From assembly GCA_016199425.1 (NCBI GenBank), contig JACQGT010000508.1, positions 1 through 5,282 on the forward strand: a DNA stretch of 5,282 nucleotides, in the 5' to 3' direction. This document shows positions 1-4,970 of the stretch, piece after piece. Position numbers and translations under genes: made by a program. The notes under the pieces are model-generated. The model saw nothing but the letters and a program-made list of their open reading frames with translations, had not been told where the DNA came from and made no database searches. The number at the start of each line of letters is the position of its first letter. The first letter of the stretch is position 1. The stretch is from Chloroflexota bacterium (GTDB lineage Bacteria > Chloroflexota > Anaerolineae > Caldilineales > Caldilineaceae).

Positions 1-18
1 CCTGAGCCTGTCGAAGGG
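1..18. repeat. Short dispersed repeat motif at left edge
   Basis: The window opens with CCTGAGCCTGTCGAAGGG. From memory, this motif and its complement recur in intergenic DNA of many GC-rich bacteria as a small REP-like repeat. It abuts the long hairpin at 20-96. It may be the end of a larger element that extends beyond the window. Only one copy is visible here, so its repeat status rests on recall and not on this sequence. Confidence 0.4.
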
Positions 19-19
19 T

Positions 20-96
20 CGATCTTTTCGCCGTACGGAGTATTTCGTGAGTAGTGGAGATGCCGTCACTACTTACTCCGTACGGCAAAAAGATCG
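20..96. repeat. Long near-perfect hairpin downstream of the RIO kinase gene
   Basis: The arms at 20-42 and 74-96 are 23 bases each and complementary at 22 positions; the single mismatch is at base 29. Each arm contains the palindrome CCGTACGG. Inside, a 7-base bulge (43-49) is followed by a second perfect 7-bp stem (50-56 with 67-73) and a 10-base loop. It lies about 190 bases beyond the RIO stop codon and has no run of T on the exit side for either strand, so it does not look like a standard intrinsic terminator. It could be a miniature mobile element, a REP-like repeat or an mRNA 3' end-stabilising structure. Confidence 0.75.
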
Positions 97-114
97 TTCC
101 GATCGGCGCAGATG

Positions 115-230
115 AATGACCGCGAATAGGAGGAGTACGCGAATGCTTGACGTGTAGGGGACGTTTCGGAATATCCCTCAATGATCTCAACAGACCAATC
201 ATTCGCGTCATCCCTTTATTCGCGGTCATT
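115..230. repeat. Nested inverted repeat in the RIO 3' flank
   Basis: An outer pair of perfect 14-base arms (115-128 and 217-230, core ACCGCGAATA and its complement) encloses an inner pair of perfect 9-base arms (137-145 and 200-208, ACGCGAATG and its complement). The two pairs share the word CGCGAAT, so this is probably one repeat unit duplicated and then inverted. The 54 bases between the inner arms show no gene. It may be a small non-autonomous element or a repeat cluster. No transposase or clear target-site duplication is visible. Confidence 0.6.
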
Positions 231-254
231 TAGTAGTCGGCTCTGTCGCTCTGT

Positions 255-282
255 GAAATACGCAATACGAAATACGGAATTC
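255..282 (+). repeat. TACGCAATACGAAATACG short repeat, copy A
   Basis: This copy contains TACGCAATACGAAATACG followed by GAAT. It matches the reverse complement of the copy at 3908-3931 at 21 of 22 positions. It is itself built from iterations of a near-repeat, ATACGNAA. It ends only a few bases before the RIO stop codon (complement of 284-286), so it occupies the immediate 3' flank of that gene. Confidence 0.65.
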
Positions 283-283
283 C

Positions 284-1330
284 TCACTCCTCTTTTTCCG
301 CTTCGAACTCCATCCTCGACAGATCCGCCAGATAGTCCATCGGGTCCGGCGCGGCATAACGTGCCCATAGCTTTTCGGTGATAGCTTTGGGGTTGCACTG
401 CACGCCGTACTGCCTGAAGTATTCGCATACCCGTTGCACGTCCCGGCTCAGGATTTTGCGGGCGTTGCGGTTGGCCGTAGCATCTGTCACCTGGGGGAAA
501 TCGATCAGTGTGATCTTTCCCTCCCAATAGAGAATGTTGTAGGCCGACAGGTCGCCGTGGATGTAGCCCTGATTCAGCATTACTTCGATGTTGCGCAGGG
601 TCTCCTGGAAGAGCGGCTCGGCCTCCCTCGGCTGTAACACAACCTCGTGAAGCGTGGGCGCGGCCCGGTTGCTATTCCCCACATAGCCCATCAGAATCGC
701 GTTCTGGTCCACCGCCACCGGGCGGGGCACGGCCGCGCCCGCTGCGTGTAGCTTCTGCAGGGTGGTGTACTCGTGCATCAGCCAGGAGGTGTGCTGCACC
801 TGCACGCCAAAGGCTGATTTTTTGCCGATGGCGCGAATGATGCGGTCGTCTTTGGGGTCGGCGGGCTTGCCGTCTTCGTCGGTCAGAATCTGCCGCCCTT
901 CCCGGTACATGGCGTCGTTGCGCAGATTGCGAAACTGGCGGGGGCGGTAGACTTTGACCGCCAGCCAGTCGGCATCAACGGTCGGATGGGGCACGCAGCG
1001 GTAGACATTGGCTTCTTTGCCCCCCTTCACCTGGGCCGTCACGTCGATGATCAGGTCCTGCAGAAAGAAGTTGCGCAGGGAATCGTGCAGCCACTCGGCT
1101 TCAAAGCGGGCCGGTGTGTAGCTGATCTCCAGACCCAGGGCAATGCCCCGGTCCGCGGTCACTGTGTCCACCAGACCGCGCTCCCGTTCCATCTTTTCTT
1201 CCTGGTTGGAAGGTTTGGGCGCTTTGCCCTGGTTGCGCTGGCGGGGCAGGCTGAATTTCTGGTTGTAATAGGCCAGGAGCACTTCGTTCTCGTCCCACTG
1301 GCCGCTGTTATATCCGTCGTAGTTACTCAA
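284..1330 (-). CDS. RIO-family atypical protein kinase
   Basis: A 348-residue protein with the RIO kinase core. The ATP-binding loop GGKEANVY is at residues 103-110, the ATP-anchoring lysine is in AVKVYR (K126), and the hinge is MGYVG (214-218). The catalytic loop is HGDLSAYN (258-265; catalytic D260, metal-binding N265), and the metal-binding aspartate is in IDFPQ (D277). The P-loop resembles RIO1, whereas IDFPQ is typical of RIO2 and bacterial RIO proteins. In archaea and eukaryotes the family acts in late small-subunit ribosome maturation as a kinase or ATPase; the bacterial role is poorly known. About 100 residues precede the core and are rich in charged and polar residues. I chose the TTG at 1330 because GAGGA sits 7 bases upstream and the conserved-looking part (YDGYNSGQWDENE) starts there. 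The frame is open further upstream to a TTG at 1495, but that would run through the terminator at 1394-1425. It is probably a cytoplasmic enzyme. Its expression is likely controlled by the leader at 1382-1535. Confidence 0.9.
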   Translation of the reverse strand: MSNYDGYNSGQWDENEVLLAYYNQKFSLPRQRNQGKAPKPSNQEEKMERERGLVDTVTADRGIALGLEISYTPARFEAEWLHDSLRNFFLQDLIIDVTAQVKGGKEANVYRCVPHPTVDADWLAVKVYRPRQFRNLRNDAMYREGRQILTDEDGKPADPKDDRIIRAIGKKSAFGVQVQHTSWLMHEYTTLQKLHAAGAAVPRPVAVDQNAILMGYVGNSNRAAPTLHEVVLQPREAEPLFQETLRNIEVMLNQGYIHGDLSAYNILYWEGKITLIDFPQVTDATANRNARKILSRDVQRVCEYFRQYGVQCNPKAITEKLWARYAAPDPMDYLADLSRMEFEAEKEE

Positions 1331-1381
1331 CGTTTGGTCCTCGCTTGGTTCACATTGATTGGTAGTACGTTTGGACTGGGG

Positions 1382-1504
1382 CTGCGGCCAATCAAAAAAG
1401 CCGCAGTGCGAAAGACGCCTGCGGCCGGACAAACGGGGCAAGATCAGCGGGTCATCACCGCTGTTCGGACGATAGGCGTATTCCGCTGGCAGCAAGCTGC
1501 CGCG
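1382..1504 (-). promoter_or_regulatory. Structured mRNA leader with alternative pairings, attenuator-like
   Basis: Reading the minus-strand RNA, there are three hairpins before the kinase start. P1 (1504 to 1484) pairs GGCAG with CTGCC around a CUUG tetraloop closed by G-C, and extends by three more pairs past one bulged A. P2 (1463 to 1445) is a perfect 6-bp stem, CAGCGG with CCGCTG, and its 7-base loop holds the tandem UGA codons that end the leader ORF. The third is the terminator (1425 to 1394). The word GGCCGCAG occurs twice, at 1426-1419 and 1389-1382, on either side of CTGCGGC (1406-1400), so the descending terminator arm has two possible partners. The first CAGCGG copy (1488-1483) could also compete for the P2 arm. 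The structures are read directly; a regulatory role is inferred. Confidence 0.5.
1394..1425 (-). terminator. Intrinsic terminator upstream of the RIO kinase
   Basis: In the minus-strand RNA, GCCGCAG GCG is followed by a TCTTT loop, CGC, one unpaired A and CTGCGGC. That is a 10-bp stem with one bulge, followed at once by six T. This is a textbook Rho-independent terminator. It lies 29 bases after the stop codon of the leader ORF and about 64 bases before the chosen kinase start. It either ends a separate short transcript or acts as an attenuator for the kinase gene. Confidence 0.8.
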
Positions 1505-1535
1505 CTTGAACGAACATTTGCACTTGGGCTGCCAT
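1455..1535 (-). CDS. 26-residue leader ORF upstream of the RIO kinase
   Basis: An ATG at 1535 is preceded by AAAGGAGG with a 7-base spacing, the strongest ribosome binding site in the window. It lies about 45 bases downstream of the expected transcription start from the promoter at 1586-1614. It encodes 26 residues beginning MAAQVQMFVQARQLAAS and ending in two consecutive UGA codons. There is no membrane segment, no signal peptide, and no run of one amino acid such as attenuator peptides for amino-acid operons show. Ribosomes translating it would open hairpins P1 and P2. It may be a regulatory leader peptide, a tiny protein, or the displaced original 5' end of the kinase gene, whose frame is +1 relative to it and open throughout. 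I do not recognise the sequence. Confidence 0.5.
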   Translation of the reverse strand: MAAQVQMFVQARQLAASGIRLSSEQR

Positions 1536-1585
1536 GAAACCGCCTCCTTTCCAGCAAAAAGTGAATTGAAAAGCGAACTGAAGGG

Positions 1586-1614
1586 AGTGTAGCACAGGAG
1601 TGAAGAGTTGTAAA
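1586..1614 (-). promoter_or_regulatory. Sigma-70-type promoter for the leader and RIO kinase
   Basis: On the minus strand TTTACA (1614-1609) is followed after exactly 17 bases by TACACT (1591-1586). The spacer ends in TGC, which gives an extended -10 element. Five of six bases match the -35 consensus and four of six match the -10. Transcription would start near 1579, leaving about 44 bases before the leader ORF. It sits between the toroid gene's stop codon and the leader ORF, in the only larger intergenic space without a long palindromic repeat. Confidence 0.7.
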
Positions 1615-1636
1615 GAGGGAAATCGGACGAATTTTC

Positions 1637-2467
1637 TTACCCGATTCGCCCATACGCCCGCAACGTCAGTAGGCTGCAAATGGTCGTCCAGGGCCGCCAC
1701 TGGGGCAGGTTGTGTTCATCCCGCCAGCCGCCGTCCTCCTGCTGGCCGTTTGCCACAGTGGCCAGACAGCGCTCGATCAGCCCGTCGTCCGCGGCCAGGG
1801 CTACCGGGGAGTGGGGCGTCGGCGCGAAATCGAAGAAGACGGTGTGCTGGCCTGGCGGGGCGGCTTCGGCGCAGCGCAAAATGTTGGCAATCGTGGCTTC
1901 CCGCAAGCGCTCGACATCCGGGAAGTCGTCTACCTGCATGAAATAGTCGTAGGCGTGGTAGTTCATAAAGAGCCAGTCGGTGGCGCGGATGGTCTCCAGT
2001 GTCAGGTTTTTCTCCACCCAACGCCGGGTGGATGCGGCCAGGGAGGAGTTGCACTTGCCAAAATGGAGCAGATGGCCGGTGATGGAGTCCGGCGCGACCT
2101 GCCCGCCGCCGTTCCACCAGGGCGCGTGGGGATAGTCCAAAACAGCCGCTGGATTGCCCAGACTGCCATCCTCCCGGCGCTGCATCTCCACCCAATGGGC
2201 CGTACCATCCAGCAGATCGCCGGGGTCGGTGTCCGTGCGCCGCAAGACCCGCAGCAGAAATTCCAGGGCCAGCGGGTGAGAATCCGGGCAGCGCACGTCG
2301 TGTTCCAGTGCATTGCCAAAGCCGTTGTCGCTGTTTTTGTAAGCCAGCAGAGCGGCTAACACCGACTGCACCGCCCGCCCCTCAAACAGATGGCCGAAGA
2401 TCAGCCGCTCCCAAAGCACGCCGTTGGCGTAAACAAATTCACGCGCGTTGTGTAAATTGACGGACAT
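1637..2467 (-). CDS. Prenyltransferase/terpene cyclase-like alpha-alpha toroid protein, function unknown
   Basis: A 276-residue protein with repeated motifs of the terpene cyclase/prenyltransferase alpha-alpha toroid fold. YKNSDNGFGN lies at residues 43-52, MQRREDGSLGN at 95-105, and GQQEDGGWRDEHNLPQW at 241-257, followed by a helix (WTTICSLLTLRAYG). The last motif resembles the QW repeat QxxDGGW. It lacks the DXDD and DCTAE aspartate motifs of squalene-hopene and diterpene cyclases and is much shorter than those enzymes, so I do not call it a cyclase. There is no signal peptide or membrane segment. Many aromatic residues and histidines lie between the repeats (for example YPHAPWWNGGG at 112-122 and NYHAYDYF at 169-176) and could form a pocket. 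I chose the ATG at 2467, which has GAGAGG five bases upstream. A TTG six codons earlier is possible but less likely. The substrate is unknown. Confidence 0.8.
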   Translation of the reverse strand: MSVNLHNAREFVYANGVLWERLIFGHLFEGRAVQSVLAALLAYKNSDNGFGNALEHDVRCPDSHPLALEFLLRVLRRTDTDPGDLLDGTAHWVEMQRREDGSLGNPAAVLDYPHAPWWNGGGQVAPDSITGHLLHFGKCNSSLAASTRRWVEKNLTLETIRATDWLFMNYHAYDYFMQVDDFPDVERLREATIANILRCAEAAPPGQHTVFFDFAPTPHSPVALAADDGLIERCLATVANGQQEDGGWRDEHNLPQWRPWTTICSLLTLRAYGRIG

Positions 2468-2487
2468 TTGCGCCTCTCTTTGCAAAG

Positions 2488-2520
2488 GAAGGGATGAAGG
2501 CGCAAGGCCATTATCCCTTC
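2488..2520. repeat. Inverted repeat in the 5' leader of the toroid gene
   Basis: GAAGGGAT (2488-2495) and ATCCCTTC (2513-2520) are perfect 8-base complements around a 17-base loop. Next to it, towards the toroid start codon, is the perfect 10-base palindrome CTTTGCAAAG (2478-2487), directly before the ribosome binding site. If transcription starts at the candidate promoter nearby, the start site would fall inside this repeat, so it may be a DNA-level site instead of an RNA hairpin. Confidence 0.5.
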
Positions 2521-2539
2521 ATAACTGTACAGGTGTCGC
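2510..2539 (-). promoter_or_regulatory. Candidate promoter for the toroid gene
   Basis: On the minus strand GCGACA (2539-2534) is followed by 18 bases and GATAAT (2515-2510). The -10 matches five of six consensus bases; the -35 matches only GACA. The spacer contains the 8-base palindrome CTGTACAG, which coincides with the terminal inverted repeat of the palindromic element, so the promoter overlaps the edge of that element. The call is moderate to weak. Confidence 0.35.
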
Positions 2540-2554
2540 AGATCAGTGAGCGCT

Positions 2555-2590
2555 GGTTGAGTAGTCGAGTCTGCGAGGCGTATCGAAACC
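2555..2590 (+). repeat. REP-like repeat GGTTGAGTAG...CGTATCGAAACC, copy 1
   Basis: This 36-base unit starts with GGTTGAGTAG and ends with CGTATCGAAACC. The ends match the inverted copy at 2613-2652 exactly, while the middle (TCGAGTCTGCGAGG) differs. From memory, units with these ends are common in intergenic DNA of high-GC bacteria, including actinobacteria and Chloroflexota. It forms the left half of the palindromic element. Confidence 0.65.
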
Positions 2591-2612
2591 AAGCGAACGG
2601 GTCTACCCGCTG

Positions 2613-2652
2613 GGTTTCGATACGGCTGGAAACAGCCCCAGCCTACTCAACC
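2613..2652 (-). repeat. REP-like repeat GGTTGAGTAG...CGTATCGAAACC, copy 2 (inverted)
   Basis: Reverse complement of the same unit, 40 bases long. Its middle folds by itself (GGCTGG with CCAGCC around an 8-base loop). It lies 44 bases beyond the rtcB stop codon, where a REP-like hairpin could protect or end the rtcB transcript. No intrinsic terminator with a T-run is visible after rtcB. Confidence 0.65.
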
Positions 2653-2696
2653 TGCGCTGGTCCTGTATAGTCTCATCCCTTCATCCCTTCCTCTTG

Positions 2697-3884
2697 TCAA
2701 TCCCGATACGGGTCACTCTCATCCTCACCCGCCATGGCCACACCCAGGGGCGTCAGCGTATGCAGGATGCGGATGGTGGGGTCGTGATAGGCGAGGACTT
2801 CGGGCAGCCGTTTGTAGACCTGGGGCGCTTCGTCCGTGCCCGCGCCACGCAGTTCCACGCCCATACCCCGTATCCAATTCATCATCATTTTGCGGCTGAT
2901 CTCCCCTTCCGCCACCTGCACTTTGCGCCCTTTGCGGAAGCGGAACTTGCCCGCCGCGCGTGTCCGGGACATCACCCGCCCCGCGCCGTGGACAGTGGAG
3001 TAGAGGGCCACTCTGCTTTCGTCGCTCTCCACCCCTTCCAGAATGACCGAAATATCCCCCATCGAGCCGCCCACAAAACCCTTCTGGCCGGGGAAGGCCG
3101 GCGTCGCACCTTTGCGCACCACCCAGAGCTTCTGGCCGTTGTGCTCCTCTTGCCAGGCGAAGTTGTGGTGGTTATGGACCTCTTCCAGAATGTGCGCGCC
3201 CAGCAGCTTTGCCACCCGGGCCGCCACCCAATCCCGCCCCGCATAGGCGTAGCGTCCAGCCAACTTCATACAGGCGATGTACTCCTGGCCGAGTTGACTC
3301 TCCACATCCAGCAGCACCGGATCTACGTGCATCCCGTCCTTGCCGCCGCCCGCTGCGATAAAGTGGCTGGCCAGCCGGTGTCCCAACCCCCGCGAGCCAA
3401 AGTGGACGCCGATCCAAATGCGCTGCTGCTCGTCCTCGAAAATGTCTACGTAGTGGTTGCCGCTGCCAATCGTGCCCAGTTGTTCCGCCGCCATCCGCTT
3501 TTGTTTGTGCGCAATCGGGATATCCCAGGCCGGGTCGTCGTCAAAAAGGGGGTGATCGTTCTCCTCCTGGTTTTTCATCCCGATGCCAAAGGAAAGGGTC
3601 GCCCAGATGTCGTCCATAATCCGGGCGATGTTCTGGCGGATTTCCGGTGCGGGCGCGTCGATTCTTACAGCTTTATTACCACACCCAATATCGAATCCGA
3701 CTCCGGACGGGCTGATTTTGTCCCCGTAGGCGATGACGCCGCCGATGGGGACCGCGTAGCCCAGGTGGTGATCCGCCATCAGCGCGGCGGCTTCGCCCGT
3801 TCGTGCGCAGTTGACGATCTGATCAATCGCGCCCTGATCCGGTTCGCCCCAGACGGGGATATTTTGGATGGTTTGGTAGGTCAT
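2697..3884 (-). CDS. rtcB: RNA-splicing ligase RtcB family protein
   Basis: A 395-residue protein, close to the usual length (about 400 in E. coli). RtcB joins RNA 2',3'-cyclic phosphate or 3'-phosphate ends to 5'-hydroxyl ends using GTP and Mn2+. Its roles are tRNA ligation in archaea and metazoa and RNA repair in bacteria. The active-site set appears complete: D65 and C68 in GVGFDIGCG, N143 and H144 in GSGNH, H161 in HFGSRGLG, the histidines of HNHHN (237-241), VVRKGATPAFPGQKG (255-269), GGSMG (272-276), and H299 in STVHGAGRVMSR as the expected guanylylated histidine. DHHLGYAVPIGG (38-49) is the usual N-terminal motif. Start: ATG at 3884 with GAGAGGAG eight bases upstream. No archease or rtcA gene is visible next to it. 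It is cytoplasmic. It may be co-transcribed with the flavoenzyme gene 132 bases upstream; I see no convincing promoter of its own. Confidence 0.95.
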   Translation of the reverse strand: MTYQTIQNIPVWGEPDQGAIDQIVNCARTGEAAALMADHHLGYAVPIGGVIAYGDKISPSGVGFDIGCGNKAVRIDAPAPEIRQNIARIMDDIWATLSFGIGMKNQEENDHPLFDDDPAWDIPIAHKQKRMAAEQLGTIGSGNHYVDIFEDEQQRIWIGVHFGSRGLGHRLASHFIAAGGGKDGMHVDPVLLDVESQLGQEYIACMKLAGRYAYAGRDWVAARVAKLLGAHILEEVHNHHNFAWQEEHNGQKLWVVRKGATPAFPGQKGFVGGSMGDISVILEGVESDESRVALYSTVHGAGRVMSRTRAAGKFRFRKGRKVQVAEGEISRKMMMNWIRGMGVELRGAGTDEAPQVYKRLPEVLAYHDPTIRILHTLTPLGVAMAGEDESDPYRD

Positions 3885-3907
3885 GGCAGGTACTCCTCTC
3901 TCACTGG

Positions 3908-4014
3908 GTATTGCGTATTTCGTATTGCGTAAGCAGGGGATGTTTTCATGTTTTCAGTTCGACGGATGGTAGTGACGCGCGAGATGAGCGTCTGCGAAAC
4001 GGAATACGCAATAC
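3908..4014. repeat. Inverted pair of TACGCAATACGAAATACG-type repeats upstream of rtcB
   Basis: The copy at 3908-3931 reads GTATTGCGTATTTCGTATTGCGTA. Its partner at 4003-4014 is a perfect 12-base complement of the first 12 bases, and the similarity extends to about 18 of 21 positions if the bases before 4003 are included. The left arm is the same family as the copy at 255-282. The pair starts 23 bases before the rtcB start and ends 2 bases after the flavoenzyme stop, so it fills this spacer. Between the arms are a tandem GTTTTCAT word (about 3942-3956) and a small GACGC/GCGTC stem. There is no T-run terminator and no clear promoter. Confidence 0.6.
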
Positions 4015-4016
4015 AT

Positions 4017-4970
4017 TTACCGGAATCGTTCTTGCGCCAGCCGCGCCACATCATTGGCGCAGCCCCACGAGAGGGTAAACCCAATCCCGCTGTGTCCGTA
4101 GTTGTGGATGATCGGCCCGTTGGCCGTCTCCTCCAGTTCCAGGCGCACTTCGTCTCGGCCCGGACGCAGACCCACGCGCACGTCGATGACTTCCGCGTCG
4201 GCCAGGGAGCGGTCCACCGAGGCGCAACGTCCGCGGATGGCCGCGCTGGTGGCCGGGTTGGGGCGCACAGACCAGCTCCCCACTTCCGACGTGCCGCCCA
4301 ACAGACAATCCTGGGAACGGGGGAAAATGTAGGTGAAACCCAGGGGCCCGCCGTGGCTGATAAAGCCCCGGGTGATGTGGGGCTGGGGCGGCAGACGGAG
4401 GATTTGCCCCCGGATGGGGAAGACCCGGCTGTCGCCGGTCAATTTGCCCGCCCATGCGCCTGTGCAGTTGACTACCAACCGCTCCGGCCCGCTGAAGCGG
4501 CCCAGATCGCTCACCAGCGCCTGCTGGATTTCCCCGCCGCCGGCCTGAAAACGGCGCACCAGATAGGCCATGTGAATGGGCGTCTCGATGAGGGGCACGG
4601 CATAGCGAAACCCCCCGCTGTAGCCCAGAGGCAGTTCGTCCTCGGGCACTGTGCGCAGGTCGTCGATCATCTCCTGCCAGCGCTCGCCTTCCTTGCCTTC
4701 TTCCACCGGCTCCAACAGTTGAATGATCTGCACACCGCTCCCCGGCTCGTCCACCAGACGCAGCAGTTCTTCTCTGCATTCCGCAGCCCAGCGCAGACCG
4801 TTGGGCAGATGTTCGGCGGAGATGGGATGCCAGATGGCCCCGGCCACGTCGGAAGTGGTGTGGGGCGGCAGGTCCCGGCTGACGATACGCACGCGGAATC
4901 CGCTCTCTTGCAGACGGATGGCGCTGGACAGACCGGAGACGCCGCAACCGATCACAATGGCGTCGGTCAT
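4017..4970 (-). CDS. D-amino-acid oxidase family FAD-dependent oxidoreductase
   Basis: A 317-residue flavoenzyme. The N-terminal Rossmann motif is VIGCGVSGLSSAIRL (residues 6-20; GxGxxG). TSDVAGAIWHP (39-49), VNCTGAWAG (167-175) and RGQI (187-190) follow, then YIFP (214-217), GLRPGRDEVRLE (267-278) and HNYGHSGIGFTLSWGCA (289-305). The last two match the eukaryotic-type D-amino-acid oxidase signature; R269 should bind the substrate carboxylate and Y214 lies at the position of an active-site tyrosine. Such enzymes oxidise D-amino acids to imino acids with release of H2O2. It is slightly shorter than the pig enzyme (347). The C-terminus (ERFR) lacks the peroxisomal SKL-type signal expected only in eukaryotes. 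Start: ATG at 4970, AAAGGAG eight bases upstream, overlapping the previous gene's stop as ATGA. A D-aspartate oxidase or other DAO-superfamily specificity cannot be excluded. Confidence 0.9.
   Translation of the reverse strand: MTDAIVIGCGVSGLSSAIRLQESGFRVRIVSRDLPPHTTSDVAGAIWHPISAEHLPNGLRWAAECREELLRLVDEPGSGVQIIQLLEPVEEGKEGERWQEMIDDLRTVPEDELPLGYSGGFRYAVPLIETPIHMAYLVRRFQAGGGEIQQALVSDLGRFSGPERLVVNCTGAWAGKLTGDSRVFPIRGQILRLPPQPHITRGFISHGGPLGFTYIFPRSQDCLLGGTSEVGSWSVRPNPATSAAIRGRCASVDRSLADAEVIDVRVGLRPGRDEVRLELEETANGPIIHNYGHSGIGFTLSWGCANDVARLAQERFR

Larger units (their letters stand above)
2524..2671. mobile_element. MITE-like palindromic element between rtcB and the toroid gene
   Basis: Terminal arms ACTGTACAGG (2524-2533) and CCTGTATAGT (2662-2671) are complementary at 9 of 10 positions. 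Inside them lie further symmetrical arms: 2549-2564 with 2643-2658 (15 of 16), and a perfect 12-base pair at 2579-2590 and 2613-2624. At the centre is a small hairpin (CGGGT-CT-ACCCG). A direct copy of ATCCCTTCAT lies just outside each end (2513-2522 and 2675-2684), as a target-site duplication would, but with 1 and 3 extra bases between. No coding capacity is seen. It could be a non-autonomous transposable element, or simply two REP-like repeats in inverted order. The direct repeats belong to a simple word that recurs at 2683-2690, which weakens the duplication argument. Confidence 0.5.

Noticed and set aside
181..381. Small plus-strand open frame of 66 codons in the RIO 3' flank
   Set aside because: It crosses the repeats and then runs antisense into the kinase, with no ribosome binding site or recognisable sequence.
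1357..1393. Possible second promoter between the terminator and the kinase start (TTGGCC, then TACTAC)
   Set aside because: Only about half of the consensus bases match in each hexamer. A GATTGG/CCAATC stem there is short and could be chance.
1331..1495. Extended RIO kinase start at TTG 1495 (403 residues)
   Set aside because: It would translate through the intrinsic terminator and has no good ribosome binding site, whereas TTG 1330 has GAGGA at 7 bases.
1621..1646. Hairpin AATCGG/CCGATT at the toroid stop codon as a terminator
   Set aside because: Six pairs only, overlapping the stop codon, with no T-run after it on the minus strand.
1444..1700. Longer minus-strand frames across the leader region (1455-1700 and 1444-1653)
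   Set aside because: Both begin inside or at the end of the toroid gene and cross the RIO promoter. Only the part from the ATG at 1535 has a proper ribosome binding site.
986..2359. Plus-strand frames opposite the RIO kinase and toroid genes (986-1537 and 1712-2359)
   Set aside because: They mirror well-supported minus-strand proteins and lack motifs or good ribosome binding sites.
2468..2485. Upstream TTG start for the toroid gene
   Set aside because: It falls in the CTTTGCAAAG palindrome with no binding site before it. The ATG at 2467 has GAGAGG at a normal distance.
2694..3932. Long plus-strand open frame of 412 codons opposite rtcB
   Set aside because: It is fully antisense to a clear rtcB gene. 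Its translation is rich in His, Arg and Pro with no recognisable motif, as expected from GC-rich codon shadowing.
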